Source: Buttiauxella sp049686335
GTDB taxonomy: Bacteria; Pseudomonadota; Gammaproteobacteria; Enterobacterales; Enterobacteriaceae
NCBI RefSeq assembly: GCF_049686335.1
Contig: NZ_JBAVHX010000004.1
Location: forward strand, 124,001-188,000
Length of the DNA stretch: 64,000 nt
Direction: 5' to 3'
Shown one piece after another: positions 42,209 to 50,132 of the stretch (position 1 is its first letter; every line of letters starts with the position of its first letter). The notes below the pieces were generated by a model that ran no database searches, was not told the origin of the DNA, and was given only the letters and a program-made list of their open reading frames with translations. Made by a program: the position numbers and the translations under genes.

Positions 42209-43288
42209 ATGAAAATGAAATTCTCAGCAGTTGCGCTGTTTCTGACTGTCGCATTGAGCGGCTGCGCAACTCAACAAACCTCGCAAACTTCCGTTACTCC
42301 CCCTGTTACGCAAAAAACCGCCGCCACCGACATCACACAGCGTGATTTAGCTGCCGGACTTTACGAAATGGCGCTCGGTCCGAAGGGTGACGTGCTGTAT
42401 GTCGCCAGTGCGGAAGGCTTTAAAGATGTGCAAGGCGGAGTTATCTACAAGCTGGATCCCACCACACTGAAAACCGTGGGCGCAAGCCACACTGACCTGA
42501 AAAACTTCGGTATGGCGATTGCGCCAGATGGCCAGATTGTTTATGTGACCAACTCGCTGGATGGCGGTGTGAGTGCGGTAAATACTGCTGATGGCAAGGT
42601 GAAATCACGTATTTTATTTAACGAGCGCAACAAAGAAGGCTTCCCTTACGGTGCACGTGAAGTACTGCTGCATAACGGTCTGCTCTACATCGGTGCGGTG
42701 GCTGACCCCGCGCAAATTTGGGTCGTTGATGCTGAAAGTATGAAGCTCAAAACCCGTATCAAAAATACCGGTAAATGGATGACCGGTCTGCATTATTCTC
42801 AGACCACCGATCGTATTTACGCAGCAAATGGTGGCGGTGAGATTCTGGTGATTAACCCGAAAACAAATAAAATCGAAAAGCGCTGGAAACCGCTGGGTGA
42901 AAAACCGGCATTGCTGCTCAATATTGCAGAAGACAGCGCGACGGGCCGTTTGTTTGTCACAGATAATTCAAAAGCGAAAACCACTCTGGTACTGAACATC
43001 CGTAGCGGAGAAGTGATTAAGCAACTGCCAGTAGGCGACTCTCTGTCAGTGAAATTCAACGCAAAACGCAATGAGATTTATATCACTCAGCGCGAGTCCG
43101 GTAAGTTATTGAGCCTGGATGGCACCACTTATGCGGTGAAGAAATCCTGGGATTTAAAACCGAATCCTAACAGCCTGCTGCTTTCTGAAGATGGGCAAGT
43201 TCTCTACGTCACCGTCAAGCAACCCTTCAACAAAGATCATTCGACGAATGGTCCGGACAGCATCGTACGAATCGACCTCAAAAAATAA
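42209..43288 (+). CDS. YncE-like beta-propeller lipoprotein
   Basis: 359 residues. A lipoprotein signal ends in LSGC (Cys at residue 19), unlike E. coli YncE, which has a cleavable Sec signal. The rest is a seven-bladed YVTN-type propeller with repeating strands (GDVLYVASAEG, GQIVYVTNS, GLLYIGAV, DRIYAANGGGE, GRLFVTDNS, NEIYITQRESG, GQVLYVTVKQ). Related to YncE (DNA-binding propeller of unknown function, induced by iron lack). With a Fur-like dyad upstream, a role in iron limitation is plausible. It lies between ydgH and ydgI, which are adjacent in E. coli, so it is part of an insertion. Confidence 0.85.
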   Translation: MKMKFSAVALFLTVALSGCATQQTSQTSVTPPVTQKTAATDITQRDLAAGLYEMALGPKGDVLYVASAEGFKDVQGGVIYKLDPTTLKTVGASHTDLKNFGMAIAPDGQIVYVTNSLDGGVSAVNTADGKVKSRILFNERNKEGFPYGAREVLLHNGLLYIGAVADPAQIWVVDAESMKLKTRIKNTGKWMTGLHYSQTTDRIYAANGGGEILVINPKTNKIEKRWKPLGEKPALLLNIAEDSATGRLFVTDNSKAKTTLVLNIRSGEVIKQLPVGDSLSVKFNAKRNEIYITQRESGKLLSLDGTTYAVKKSWDLKPNPNSLLLSEDGQVLYVTVKQPFNKDHSTNGPDSIVRIDLKK

Positions 43289-43294
43289 CCTTTT

Positions 43295-43317
43295 GGCCCA
43301 CTTGTGGGCCATTTTTT
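43295..43317 (+). terminator. Terminator behind the YncE-like gene
   Basis: GGCCCAC-TT-GTGGGCC-ATTTTTT, a 7-bp GC-rich stem with T-run, 7 nt after the stop. Confidence 0.92.
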
Positions 43318-43414
43318 CAACGCTCTCACGCCGCCTGTAACCCCCCCGCACAAGAGAAATACCGGGCTAACAAAACTCAACGCTCCCTAAACCACTCCTC
43401 CTCAGCCCTTGATT

Positions 43415-43459
43415 TTGAGCGGCTGCTCAAGTATTTTGCACGCTTGAGCGGTTGCTCAA
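43415..43459. promoter_or_regulatory. Two tandem 16-bp operator-like palindromes
   Basis: TTGAGCGGCTGCTCAA (43415-43430) and TTGAGCGGTTGCTCAA (43444-43459), each with perfect 6-bp arms around GGYT, centres 29 bp apart, 30-75 nt ahead of the MFS exporter start. Such doubled palindromes are typical TetR-family operators, but no regulator gene is adjacent. Confidence 0.75.
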
Positions 43460-43489
43460 AATCATTTTCCGTTTGTAGAGGCATTTCTC

Positions 43490-44995
43490 ATGTACGTCCA
43501 AAATCGCTGGCTGATACTGGCGATCCTCACCAGTACGCTGTTCCTGATAATTATTGATATGACCGTTTTATACACGGCGCTCCCACGGCTCACCCAGGCG
43601 CTCGATGCCACAGCATCTCAGAAGCTGTGGATCGTGAATGCCTATCCACTAGTGGTAGCCGGTTTGCTGCCGGGTGCCGGTATGCTAAGTGACCGCTTTG
43701 GTCATAAGTCGATGTTTATGGCTGGATTGCCGGTCTTTGGAGCGGCTTCATTATGTGCCGCTTATTCACCAACGGCTGAATTTCTGATTGCTTCACGCGT
43801 ATTCCTGGCACTCGGAGCCACGATGATGATGCCCGCAACACTTGCCATCGTGCGGCATGTTTTTATTGATGAGCGCGAACGTGCGCTGGCCATTGGTATC
43901 TGGTCGGCGGTAGCTTCCGGTGCCGCAGCACTTGGACCGGTTGTCGGCGGCGTGTTGCTGGAGTATTTCTGGTGGGGCTCCGTTTTCCTGATCAACGTCC
44001 CCGTAGTTGTGGCGGTGATGCTATTTGCCTGGACGCTGATCCCCCGCGATCACGGGAATCCTGACAGACCGTTTGACGTTATCGGCTCGGTGCAGATTAT
44101 GATGGGTCTGGTCGGCGTGATTTATGCGCTCAAAGAGCTAAGCAAAATGGATGCCTCGTGGCTGATTGTCGCGGGTTCAGCGTTTATCGGCGCGGTGTTC
44201 CTTGGCTTATTTGTCAGACGGCAGCAGCGTTCAAAGCACCCTATGCTGGATTTTTCTCTGTTCCGTAATCGCCAGTTTGCCAGCGGAATCTGTGTGGCGA
44301 TCGTTTCTATGATCGCTCTCACCGGTATTGAGCTGGTGCTGACTCAACGCCTGCAACTGGTCCTTGGTCTGACGCCACTATTAGCCGGGCTGACTATTTT
44401 ACCGATCCCAGTCGCTTCTGCCCTTGCCTCTCCGGTAGCAGGAATGATGTTGCCGCGCCTGGGCGGTGCACGGTTAATGTTGGGTGGATTATTCTTTATG
44501 GTTCTGGGCATGGCCGGGCTGGCAATGATGTGGGGCAGCACTCTTTCCGCACAACTCGCCGCCCTGTTTATTATTGGCTTTGGCCTCGGCACCACAGTAA
44601 CCGCAGCATCAACGTCGATTATGCTCAACGCACCTGAAGAGAAAGCGGGTATGGTCGCTGCCATTGAAGATGTTTCATGGGAGATGGGCGGCGTGCTCGG
44701 CGTCACTTTATTAGGAGGTCTGATGACCGCCGTTTACAGCATGAATCTGGTGCTGCCGCCAGGTCTGGTTAGCGGAAATGGCGCTTACGATAGCCTTGAT
44801 GAAGCACTCCGAATTGCCGGCACACTGGCAGATGGCAAAGAGGTGTTGCTGACTGAGCTGGCGAAAAACGCCTTCGACCAGGCTTATCTCATCGTAATGA
44901 TTAGCGCGACGGTACTGGTTGCGGTGACTTTGCTGGTGCTGAAATATGCATTACGACCATTGACAAAAAAGGTAAGCAATAGGGTAAATAACTAA
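43490..44995 (+). CDS. MFS multidrug exporter, SmvA/QacA type (14 TM)
   Basis: 501 residues with 14 hydrophobic segments, DHA2 family. Motif A is GMLSDRFGHKSMFMAG (about 64-79), motif C is GAAALGPVVGGVLLEYFWWGSVFLINVP (about 145-172). It is similar to SmvA (methyl viologen, acriflavine and biocide efflux in Salmonella and Klebsiella) but not close enough to give the symbol. In Klebsiella, smvA is divergent from the TetR gene smvR; here no such gene exists in the 201-nt gap, although two operator-like palindromes do. Part of the insertion between ydgH and ydgI. Confidence 0.87.
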   Translation: MYVQNRWLILAILTSTLFLIIIDMTVLYTALPRLTQALDATASQKLWIVNAYPLVVAGLLPGAGMLSDRFGHKSMFMAGLPVFGAASLCAAYSPTAEFLIASRVFLALGATMMMPATLAIVRHVFIDERERALAIGIWSAVASGAAALGPVVGGVLLEYFWWGSVFLINVPVVVAVMLFAWTLIPRDHGNPDRPFDVIGSVQIMMGLVGVIYALKELSKMDASWLIVAGSAFIGAVFLGLFVRRQQRSKHPMLDFSLFRNRQFASGICVAIVSMIALTGIELVLTQRLQLVLGLTPLLAGLTILPIPVASALASPVAGMMLPRLGGARLMLGGLFFMVLGMAGLAMMWGSTLSAQLAALFIIGFGLGTTVTAASTSIMLNAPEEKAGMVAAIEDVSWEMGGVLGVTLLGGLMTAVYSMNLVLPPGLVSGNGAYDSLDEALRIAGTLADGKEVLLTELAKNAFDQAYLIVMISATVLVAVTLLVLKYALRPLTKKVSNRVNN

Positions 44996-45157
44996 ACGAC
45001 ACAATAACCACTCTGGGGGAGTGGCTTTATTTAAGTTATTTCCCTCAAACTTTCCTGGTGTGGAAATTCATTTACTAAATAAATCATCAACAGCTTGTTT
45101 TATTTTATATTCAGCACACAACAATCGTATTATTCTATTTCACGGAAGACTTGCAGT

Positions 45158-45312
45158 ATCTCGTTAGGCGAGGCTCCTGTACAAACATAGGTTGCTGATC
45201 TGACGACGTCGAGAGACGCCCAAGATTAGGACAGGTTACATCGAGTCAAGGTGTAACCCAAAGTAACTTCCTCATTTCTATGGGGATACGTTGTACAGTG
45301 CTAAAACCGAGA
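45158..45312 (+). promoter_or_regulatory. M-box (ykoK) magnesium riboswitch
   Basis: The leader has the conserved M-box blocks in order: CTCGTTAGGCGAGGCTCCT at 45159, GTCGAGAGACGCC at 45208, and GTACAGTGCTAAAACC at 45293. P-stems between them include GGTTACA / TGTAACC (45234-45260). M-boxes fold around Mg2+ and switch off downstream magnesium-uptake genes when Mg2+ is plentiful. The gene behind is mgtE, a standard target in Firmicutes. Confidence 0.88.
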
Positions 45313-45332
45313 CATGGAGATAGCGTCAGCAC

Positions 45333-45386
45333 TCTCATATCTTGCTTCGCCCCATATGAGGACTGTTTATATTTTAAAACAGTAAT
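45333..45386 (+). promoter_or_regulatory. Hairpins between M-box and mgtE (expression platform)
   Basis: CTCATAT ... ATATGAG (7-bp stem, 13-nt loop containing CGCCCC) is followed by ACTGTTTT-type / AAAACAGT. There is no T-run as in a terminator. The loop CCCC can pair with the GGGGA ribosome site at 45388, so control at translation initiation is possible. This is inferred from pairing only. Confidence 0.4.
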
Positions 45387-45398
45387 CGGGGACTATTT

Positions 45399-46448
45399 AT
45401 GACCTTTTCAAATAACATCACCGCGCAATCTGGCGCACACGATCTGACGCTCTCTAAAGGAAACAATCCGTCAGAACAAAATAACGGCATCCTTTCTTAT
45501 ATGAGTCAGGATTATATTTCTATCGCGCCAGGCATTACGATAGAGAAAGCCCGTGAACTCTTTTTTGCCGGGATCAAAAATGACCAGATCCCGCCGCAAA
45601 TATTCGTTGTGGATGGCGAAGGTTATCTGCTCGGACTGGTATCCGCGAAGAAGCTTCTCCAGGCCGATAACAATACGTTTGTTAGCGACCTGCTCCGGAG
45701 AGTTTATTTTTCTATTAAACCTGACCATTCCAAACACGAGACCGTCATCCGTATCAAAAAATCGGGCTCAAACTACGTCCCTGTCTTAAACGACGGTAAA
45801 GTCATTGGCGTGCTGGGACCTGAGGAAATTGCCCGTCTGATGGAAGATGAAAATACGCTGGATGTGCAGCTCCAGAGCGCTTCATCTCCACTTGAAATAC
45901 CTTACATGCAAAACAGCGTGTTTATGTTGTGGCGTAAAAGATCGGTCTGGCTACTGTTACTCTTTGTGGCGGAGGCTTATACCAGCACGGTATTAAAGTC
46001 ATTTGAAGCGCAACTGGAAGCGGCTATTTCACTGGCGTTCTTTATTCCGCTATTAATCGGTACCGGCGGAAATACCGGCACGCAAATTACTTCGACCATC
46101 GTGCGTGCCATGGCATTAGGCGAAGTGGGATTAAAAGATATCGGCGCTATTTTGCGCAAAGAAATATCCGCATCGGTGCTGATTGCTATCACCATCGGTA
46201 CCGCAGGATTCTTCCGCGCGTGGATGTTGGGCGTGGGTATGGAAGTCATGATGGTGGTCAGTCTTAGCCTGATTGCGATTACCGTCTGGAGCGCTATCGT
46301 TTCGTCGATTATTCCCATGCTGTTGCGCAGAGTGAATGTTGATCCGGCGGTTGTTTCAGCGCCGTTTATTGCCACACTTATCGACGGCACCGGACTGGTG
46401 ATTTATTTCGAAATTGCCAAAGTCATGATGACCGAACTCGCCTTCTAA
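45399..46448 (+). CDS. mgtE: MgtE-family magnesium transporter lacking the N domain
   Basis: 349 residues against about 450 for typical MgtE. Residues 30-150 form a CBS-domain pair with divergent sequence, and residues 175-345 the five-helix transport domain with the pore motif PLLIGTGGNTGTQ (217-229) and DPAVVSAPFIATLIDG (315-330, with the conserved Asp residues). The alpha-helical MgtE_N domain is missing; in its place are about 30 polar residues. The membrane part and Mg2+ selectivity motif look intact. Upstream lies an M-box, supporting Mg2+ transport. Part of the inserted trio between ydgH and ydgI. Confidence 0.9.
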   Translation: MTFSNNITAQSGAHDLTLSKGNNPSEQNNGILSYMSQDYISIAPGITIEKARELFFAGIKNDQIPPQIFVVDGEGYLLGLVSAKKLLQADNNTFVSDLLRRVYFSIKPDHSKHETVIRIKKSGSNYVPVLNDGKVIGVLGPEEIARLMEDENTLDVQLQSASSPLEIPYMQNSVFMLWRKRSVWLLLLFVAEAYTSTVLKSFEAQLEAAISLAFFIPLLIGTGGNTGTQITSTIVRAMALGEVGLKDIGAILRKEISASVLIAITIGTAGFFRAWMLGVGMEVMMVVSLSLIAITVWSAIVSSIIPMLLRRVNVDPAVVSAPFIATLIDGTGLVIYFEIAKVMMTELAF

Positions 46449-46694
46449 TTCTGACTTTTGATTCCAGGCCCATCAAAAACCGATGGGTCTGGTAAGACCC
46501 GCAGTCAGTCACCTCACCTGGCTGTGAACATTTTTTTACCTCACAGAATTTAATTCCCCGCGCATTTTGTGGTTCATGCCATTGCAAGCAGCGCTTACTC
46601 TCCGTAAAATCCCGCGCCTTAGTGTTACTCACCATTTTTATGCAGAAAAGCATAATAATTATTCTGTCTCTATTGTGAATTTTACAGGACTGTA

Positions 46695-48077
46695 ATGGAA
46701 AAGAAGCTTGGCCTCGCAGCGTTAACTGCCTTGGTTTTGAGTTCAATGCTCGGTGCTGGTGTATTTAGCCTGCCGCAAAACATGGCGAGCGTGGCAAGTC
46801 CGGCAGCATTGCTGATCGGCTGGGCCATTACGGGTGCAGGCATTTTACTGCTGGCACTGGCCATGTTGGTGTTGACCCGTTTGCGTCCCGACCTTGATGG
46901 CGGGATTTTCACTTATGCACGCGAAGGTTTCGGTGAGCTGATCGGTTTCTTTTCAGCATGGGGCTACTGGCTTTGTGCCGTTATCGCCAACGTTTCATAT
47001 TTAGTTATCGTCTTCTCGGCGCTGAGTTTCTTCACCGATACGCCAGAATTACGCCTGTTTGGTGATGGCAATACCTGGCAGTCGATTGTGGGTGCTTCAG
47101 TATTGCTGTGGATGGTGCACTTCCTTGTACTGCGTGGTGTACAAACGGCTGCCAGCATTAACCTTGTCGCCACCCTGGCGAAGCTTCTGCCATTAGGTCT
47201 GTTTGTGGTACTGGCGGCGATGGCCTTCAAACTCTCAACCTTTAGCCTCGATTTCAGTGGGATTGCACTGGGCGTTCCGGTATGGGAACAGGTCAAAAAC
47301 ACCATGCTGATTACACTGTGGGTATTTATCGGTGTTGAAGGTGCCGTGGTGGTTTCTGCTCGTGCGCGCAATAAAAATGATGTCGGTCGCGCCACGTTGC
47401 TGGCAGTGATTGCCGCGTTAGGCGTTTATCTGCTGGTGACGTTGCTTTCTCTGGGTGTCATTGCACGTCCAGAACTTGCCGGGATGCGTAACCCGTCGAT
47501 GGCCGGTTTGATGGTTGAAATGATGGGCCCATGGGGTGAAGTCATTATCGCCGCCGGGCTGATTGTTTCGGTGTGCGGTGCATACTTAAGCTGGACGATT
47601 ATGGCCGCCGAAGTGCCTTTCCTCGCCGCCACTCACAAAGCCTTCCCGAAAATTTTCGCTCGTCAGAACAAAAACAATGCGCCCTCTGCGTCACTGTGGC
47701 TCACCAATATCAGCGTACAAATTTGCCTGGTGTTGATTTGGTTGACCGGGTCGGATTACAACACTCTGTTGACCATCGCTTCAGAAATGATTCTGGTGCC
47801 CTATTTCCTGGTCGGTGCCTATTTACTGAAAATCTCCACCCGTCCGCTGCATAAGGCGATTGGCCTGGGTGCCTGCATTTATGGCTTGTGGTTACTTTAT
47901 GCGTCGGGTCCGATGCATTTACTGCTTTCAGTGGTACTGTATGCGCCTGGTTTATTAGTCTTTATGTACACGCGCAGCACTCATACGCATGAGATTGGGC
48001 TGAATCTGAGAGAAAAATCAGTGATTGCCCTGATGCTGGTGGCTGCGTTTCCGGCTACGTGGATGCTGGTGAAGTAA
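46695..48077 (+). CDS. ydgI: APC-family antiporter YdgI (ArcD-like)
   Basis: 460 residues, the same length as E. coli YdgI, with 12-13 hydrophobic segments. It belongs to the basic amino acid/polyamine antiporter branch (arginine:ornithine exchange in ArcD) with GAGVFSLPQNMA near 22 and GVEGAVVVSARARNKNDVG near 216. The E. coli substrate has not been firmly shown. AGGA precedes the start. folM follows after 43 nt, as in E. coli. Confidence 0.95.
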   Translation: MEKKLGLAALTALVLSSMLGAGVFSLPQNMASVASPAALLIGWAITGAGILLLALAMLVLTRLRPDLDGGIFTYAREGFGELIGFFSAWGYWLCAVIANVSYLVIVFSALSFFTDTPELRLFGDGNTWQSIVGASVLLWMVHFLVLRGVQTAASINLVATLAKLLPLGLFVVLAAMAFKLSTFSLDFSGIALGVPVWEQVKNTMLITLWVFIGVEGAVVVSARARNKNDVGRATLLAVIAALGVYLLVTLLSLGVIARPELAGMRNPSMAGLMVEMMGPWGEVIIAAGLIVSVCGAYLSWTIMAAEVPFLAATHKAFPKIFARQNKNNAPSASLWLTNISVQICLVLIWLTGSDYNTLLTIASEMILVPYFLVGAYLLKISTRPLHKAIGLGACIYGLWLLYASGPMHLLLSVVLYAPGLLVFMYTRSTHTHEIGLNLREKSVIALMLVAAFPATWMLVK

Positions 48078-48120
48078 CGCATTTCATCGTCGCAAAACAG
48101 GTCAGAAAAAGGAGCCACAA

Positions 48121-48846
48121 ATGGAAATAGCAACATCCGCACGTCCAGTTCTGATTACCGGAGCGGGTAAACGAATTGGTCTGGCTTTGGCTCAACATTT
48201 TCTGGATAGACAGCAACCGGTGATCATCAGCTACCGTACGCGTTATGCGGCGGTAGATGCGCTTGAGCAAGCGGGTGCGATTTGTTTGTTCGGGGACTTC
48301 TCGACCAATGACGGTATTGAGCAGTTTGCGAATGCCGTGAAACAACAGTGCAGCGGTCTGCGGGCAGTTTTGCATAATGCCAGCGCCTGGCTTCCCGAGT
48401 CACCGGCACTCTCACCTGCTGACACTCTGACGGCGATGCTGCAGATTCACGTTAATGCGCCCTATCTGCTCAATCATTACCTAGAGCCTTTGTTGCGCGG
48501 GCACGGCCATGCCAGTGCCGATATCATTCACTTCACCGATTATGTGGTCGAACGCGGCAGCGATAAACATATTGCCTATGCTGCCAGTAAGGCCGCGCTG
48601 GATAATATGACACGCTCATTTGCCCGAAAGCTGGCTCCTGAAGTTAAAGTCAATGCTATTGCCCCCGCGATGATTATGTTCAACGAGCATGACGATGTTC
48701 AGTATCGGAAAGATGCGCTCAACAAATCACTGATGAAAATCGCGCCTGGCGAGCAAGAGATTATTGCACTGGTCGATTATCTGTTCAGTAGCCAATACGT
48801 CACCGGCCGAACCCATGCCGTTGATGGCGGCCGCCCGCTTCGGTGA
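48121..48846 (+). CDS. folM: Dihydromonapterin reductase FolM
   Basis: 241 residues, short-chain dehydrogenase: cofactor loop GAGKRIGLALA at about 16-26, NASAW near 87, catalytic Tyr-x3-Lys in YAASKAALDNM (about 157-161), and the C-terminal GRTHAVDGGRPLR. FolM makes tetrahydromonapterin and has minor dihydrofolate reductase activity. AAGGAG precedes ATG 48121. The small gene glpM (ydgC), which lies between folM and rstA in E. coli, is absent here. Confidence 0.95.
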   Translation: MEIATSARPVLITGAGKRIGLALAQHFLDRQQPVIISYRTRYAAVDALEQAGAICLFGDFSTNDGIEQFANAVKQQCSGLRAVLHNASAWLPESPALSPADTLTAMLQIHVNAPYLLNHYLEPLLRGHGHASADIIHFTDYVVERGSDKHIAYAASKAALDNMTRSFARKLAPEVKVNAIAPAMIMFNEHDDVQYRKDALNKSLMKIAPGEQEIIALVDYLFSSQYVTGRTHAVDGGRPLR

Positions 48847-48849
48847 ATC

Positions 48850-48866
48850 TGTTTATCCCTCATATA
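48850..48866 (+). promoter_or_regulatory. Imperfect PhoP-box-like direct repeat
   Basis: TGTTTA-TCCCT-CATATA, 55-70 nt ahead of rstA. E. coli rstA is PhoP-activated through TGTTTA-N5-TGTTTA; only the first half is intact here. Confidence 0.35.
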
Positions 48867-48920
48867 TGGTGTTAGCGCTGCAACCAGGGTATGTTTTTCT
48901 TTTTATTTGATGTGCTGGCC

Positions 48921-49649
48921 ATGAACAAAATCGTATACGTAGAAGACGATCCGGAAGTAGGAGCGTTGATTGCCGCTTACCTCGGCAAACATGACATTGA
49001 CGTTATCGTCGAAAGCCGTGGAGATTGTGCGGAAGCGACTATTGCGCAACATCGTCCGGACCTCGTGCTGCTCGATGTGATGCTGCCGGGTAAAGATGGC
49101 ATGACGTTGTGCCGTGATTTGCGCCCGCAGTGGGATGGCCCGATTGTCTTACTCACCTCTCTGGACAGCGATATGAACCATATTTTGTCGCTCGAGATGG
49201 GGGCTAACGATTATATTCTTAAAACCACCCCGCCTGCCGTTCTGCTCGCACGTCTTCGTCTACATCTGCGCCAGCGCGTTTCTGCACAACAAACCGTCGA
49301 AAGCAGCACCAATGCGCTTAAACCTCACAAAGCGATGCGCTTTGGCACATTGTGCATCGACCCGGTAAATCGGCAGGTCACTTTGGGGAGCGAAACCATT
49401 ACGCTCTCAACAGCGGATTTCGATTTGCTGTGGGAACTGGCTACCCATGCAGGACAAATCATGGACCGCGATGCATTGCTCAAAAACCTGCGCGGCGTGA
49501 CATACGACGGGTTAGATCGCAGCGTGGATGTGGCGATTTCTCGCTTGAGAAAGAAACTCTATGACAGCGCCACTGAGCCTTTCAGAATAAAAACCGTGCG
49601 CAACAAAGGTTACCTGTTCGCTCCTCACGCCTGGGAGAGTGAAGCCTAA
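48921..49649 (+). CDS. rstA: Response regulator RstA
   Basis: 242 residues from ATG 48921 (matches E. coli MNTIVFVEDD; ten extra codons upstream are unsupported). OmpR/PhoB-type: receiver with acidic pocket Glu8-Asp9, phospho-acceptor Asp52 (VLLDVMLPG), Thr in LLTSLDS and Lys in ILKTTPP, then a winged-helix DNA-binding domain from about 135 (LRGVTYDGLDRSVDVAISRLRKKL). Its kinase gene rstB, adjacent in E. coli, is 2.8 kb away here because another gene lies between. A weak terminator follows the stop. Confidence 0.96.
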   Translation: MNKIVYVEDDPEVGALIAAYLGKHDIDVIVESRGDCAEATIAQHRPDLVLLDVMLPGKDGMTLCRDLRPQWDGPIVLLTSLDSDMNHILSLEMGANDYILKTTPPAVLLARLRLHLRQRVSAQQTVESSTNALKPHKAMRFGTLCIDPVNRQVTLGSETITLSTADFDLLWELATHAGQIMDRDALLKNLRGVTYDGLDRSVDVAISRLRKKLYDSATEPFRIKTVRNKGYLFAPHAWESEA

Positions 49650-49653
49650 GCTT

Positions 49654-49677
49654 GTGAAGGTGAAATGCTTCACTTTT
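49654..49677 (+). terminator. Weak terminator-like hairpin behind rstA
   Basis: GTGAAG-GTGAAATG-CTTCAC-TTTTG starting 5 nt after the rstA stop. The stem is only 6 bp and half A/T, so termination would be partial at best. Confidence 0.45.
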
Positions 49678-50132
49678 GAACTCATCACCTATTGAGTCAA
49701 CGACGCGTTTTCGGAAATGACACTGCTTATGCCGAATTCGCGTCCTGCATATTTTTCTTCCCAACACAGGATCGATTAATTAAGTCCCACGGACTATAGA
49801 AACAATCACGTGCGTTATGATAGATTCCACTACAAATAATCTCACCCTTAAAAACACAGATTAATATTTCATAAAAAGAGTGAGTTTATTATTTTAGTGC
49901 GTTTATTTTGTTACCAGGCTGTGCTTTATAAAAACAAGACAACACCATTATTGATACAACTCTTTTATTTGTTGTAGGCATGTTATTAACAATAATTAAA
50001 AAAGACTATTAAATGCTTTATTTTGGACATTGATAACTTAAATACATGTAGAAAAATAGACAATTTCAGTACCGCCTTTAAAACCAAAATATGGGTTTCA
50101 AAACTCAGTGACTTGCTTAAAAACAACCCTTA
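49678..50132. other. AT-rich region ahead of the EIIC-EAL gene
   Basis: 455 nt with no gene and long A/T runs (most marked from 49840 to 50130), clearly more AT-rich than the flanking genes. It probably carries the promoter of the EIIC-EAL gene and is the kind of sequence H-NS binds. I see no strong palindrome or riboswitch in it. Confidence 0.6.

Noticed and set aside
42209..43288. Direct orthologue yncE
   Set aside because: Same fold and family, but the lipobox, the different N-terminus and the location argue against calling it the orthologue.
45158..45312. yybP-ykoY (manganese) riboswitch instead of M-box
   Set aside because: The blocks GTTAGGCGAGGCTCCT, GAGAGACGCC and ACAGTGCTAAA in this order belong to the M-box, and the gene behind is mgtE.
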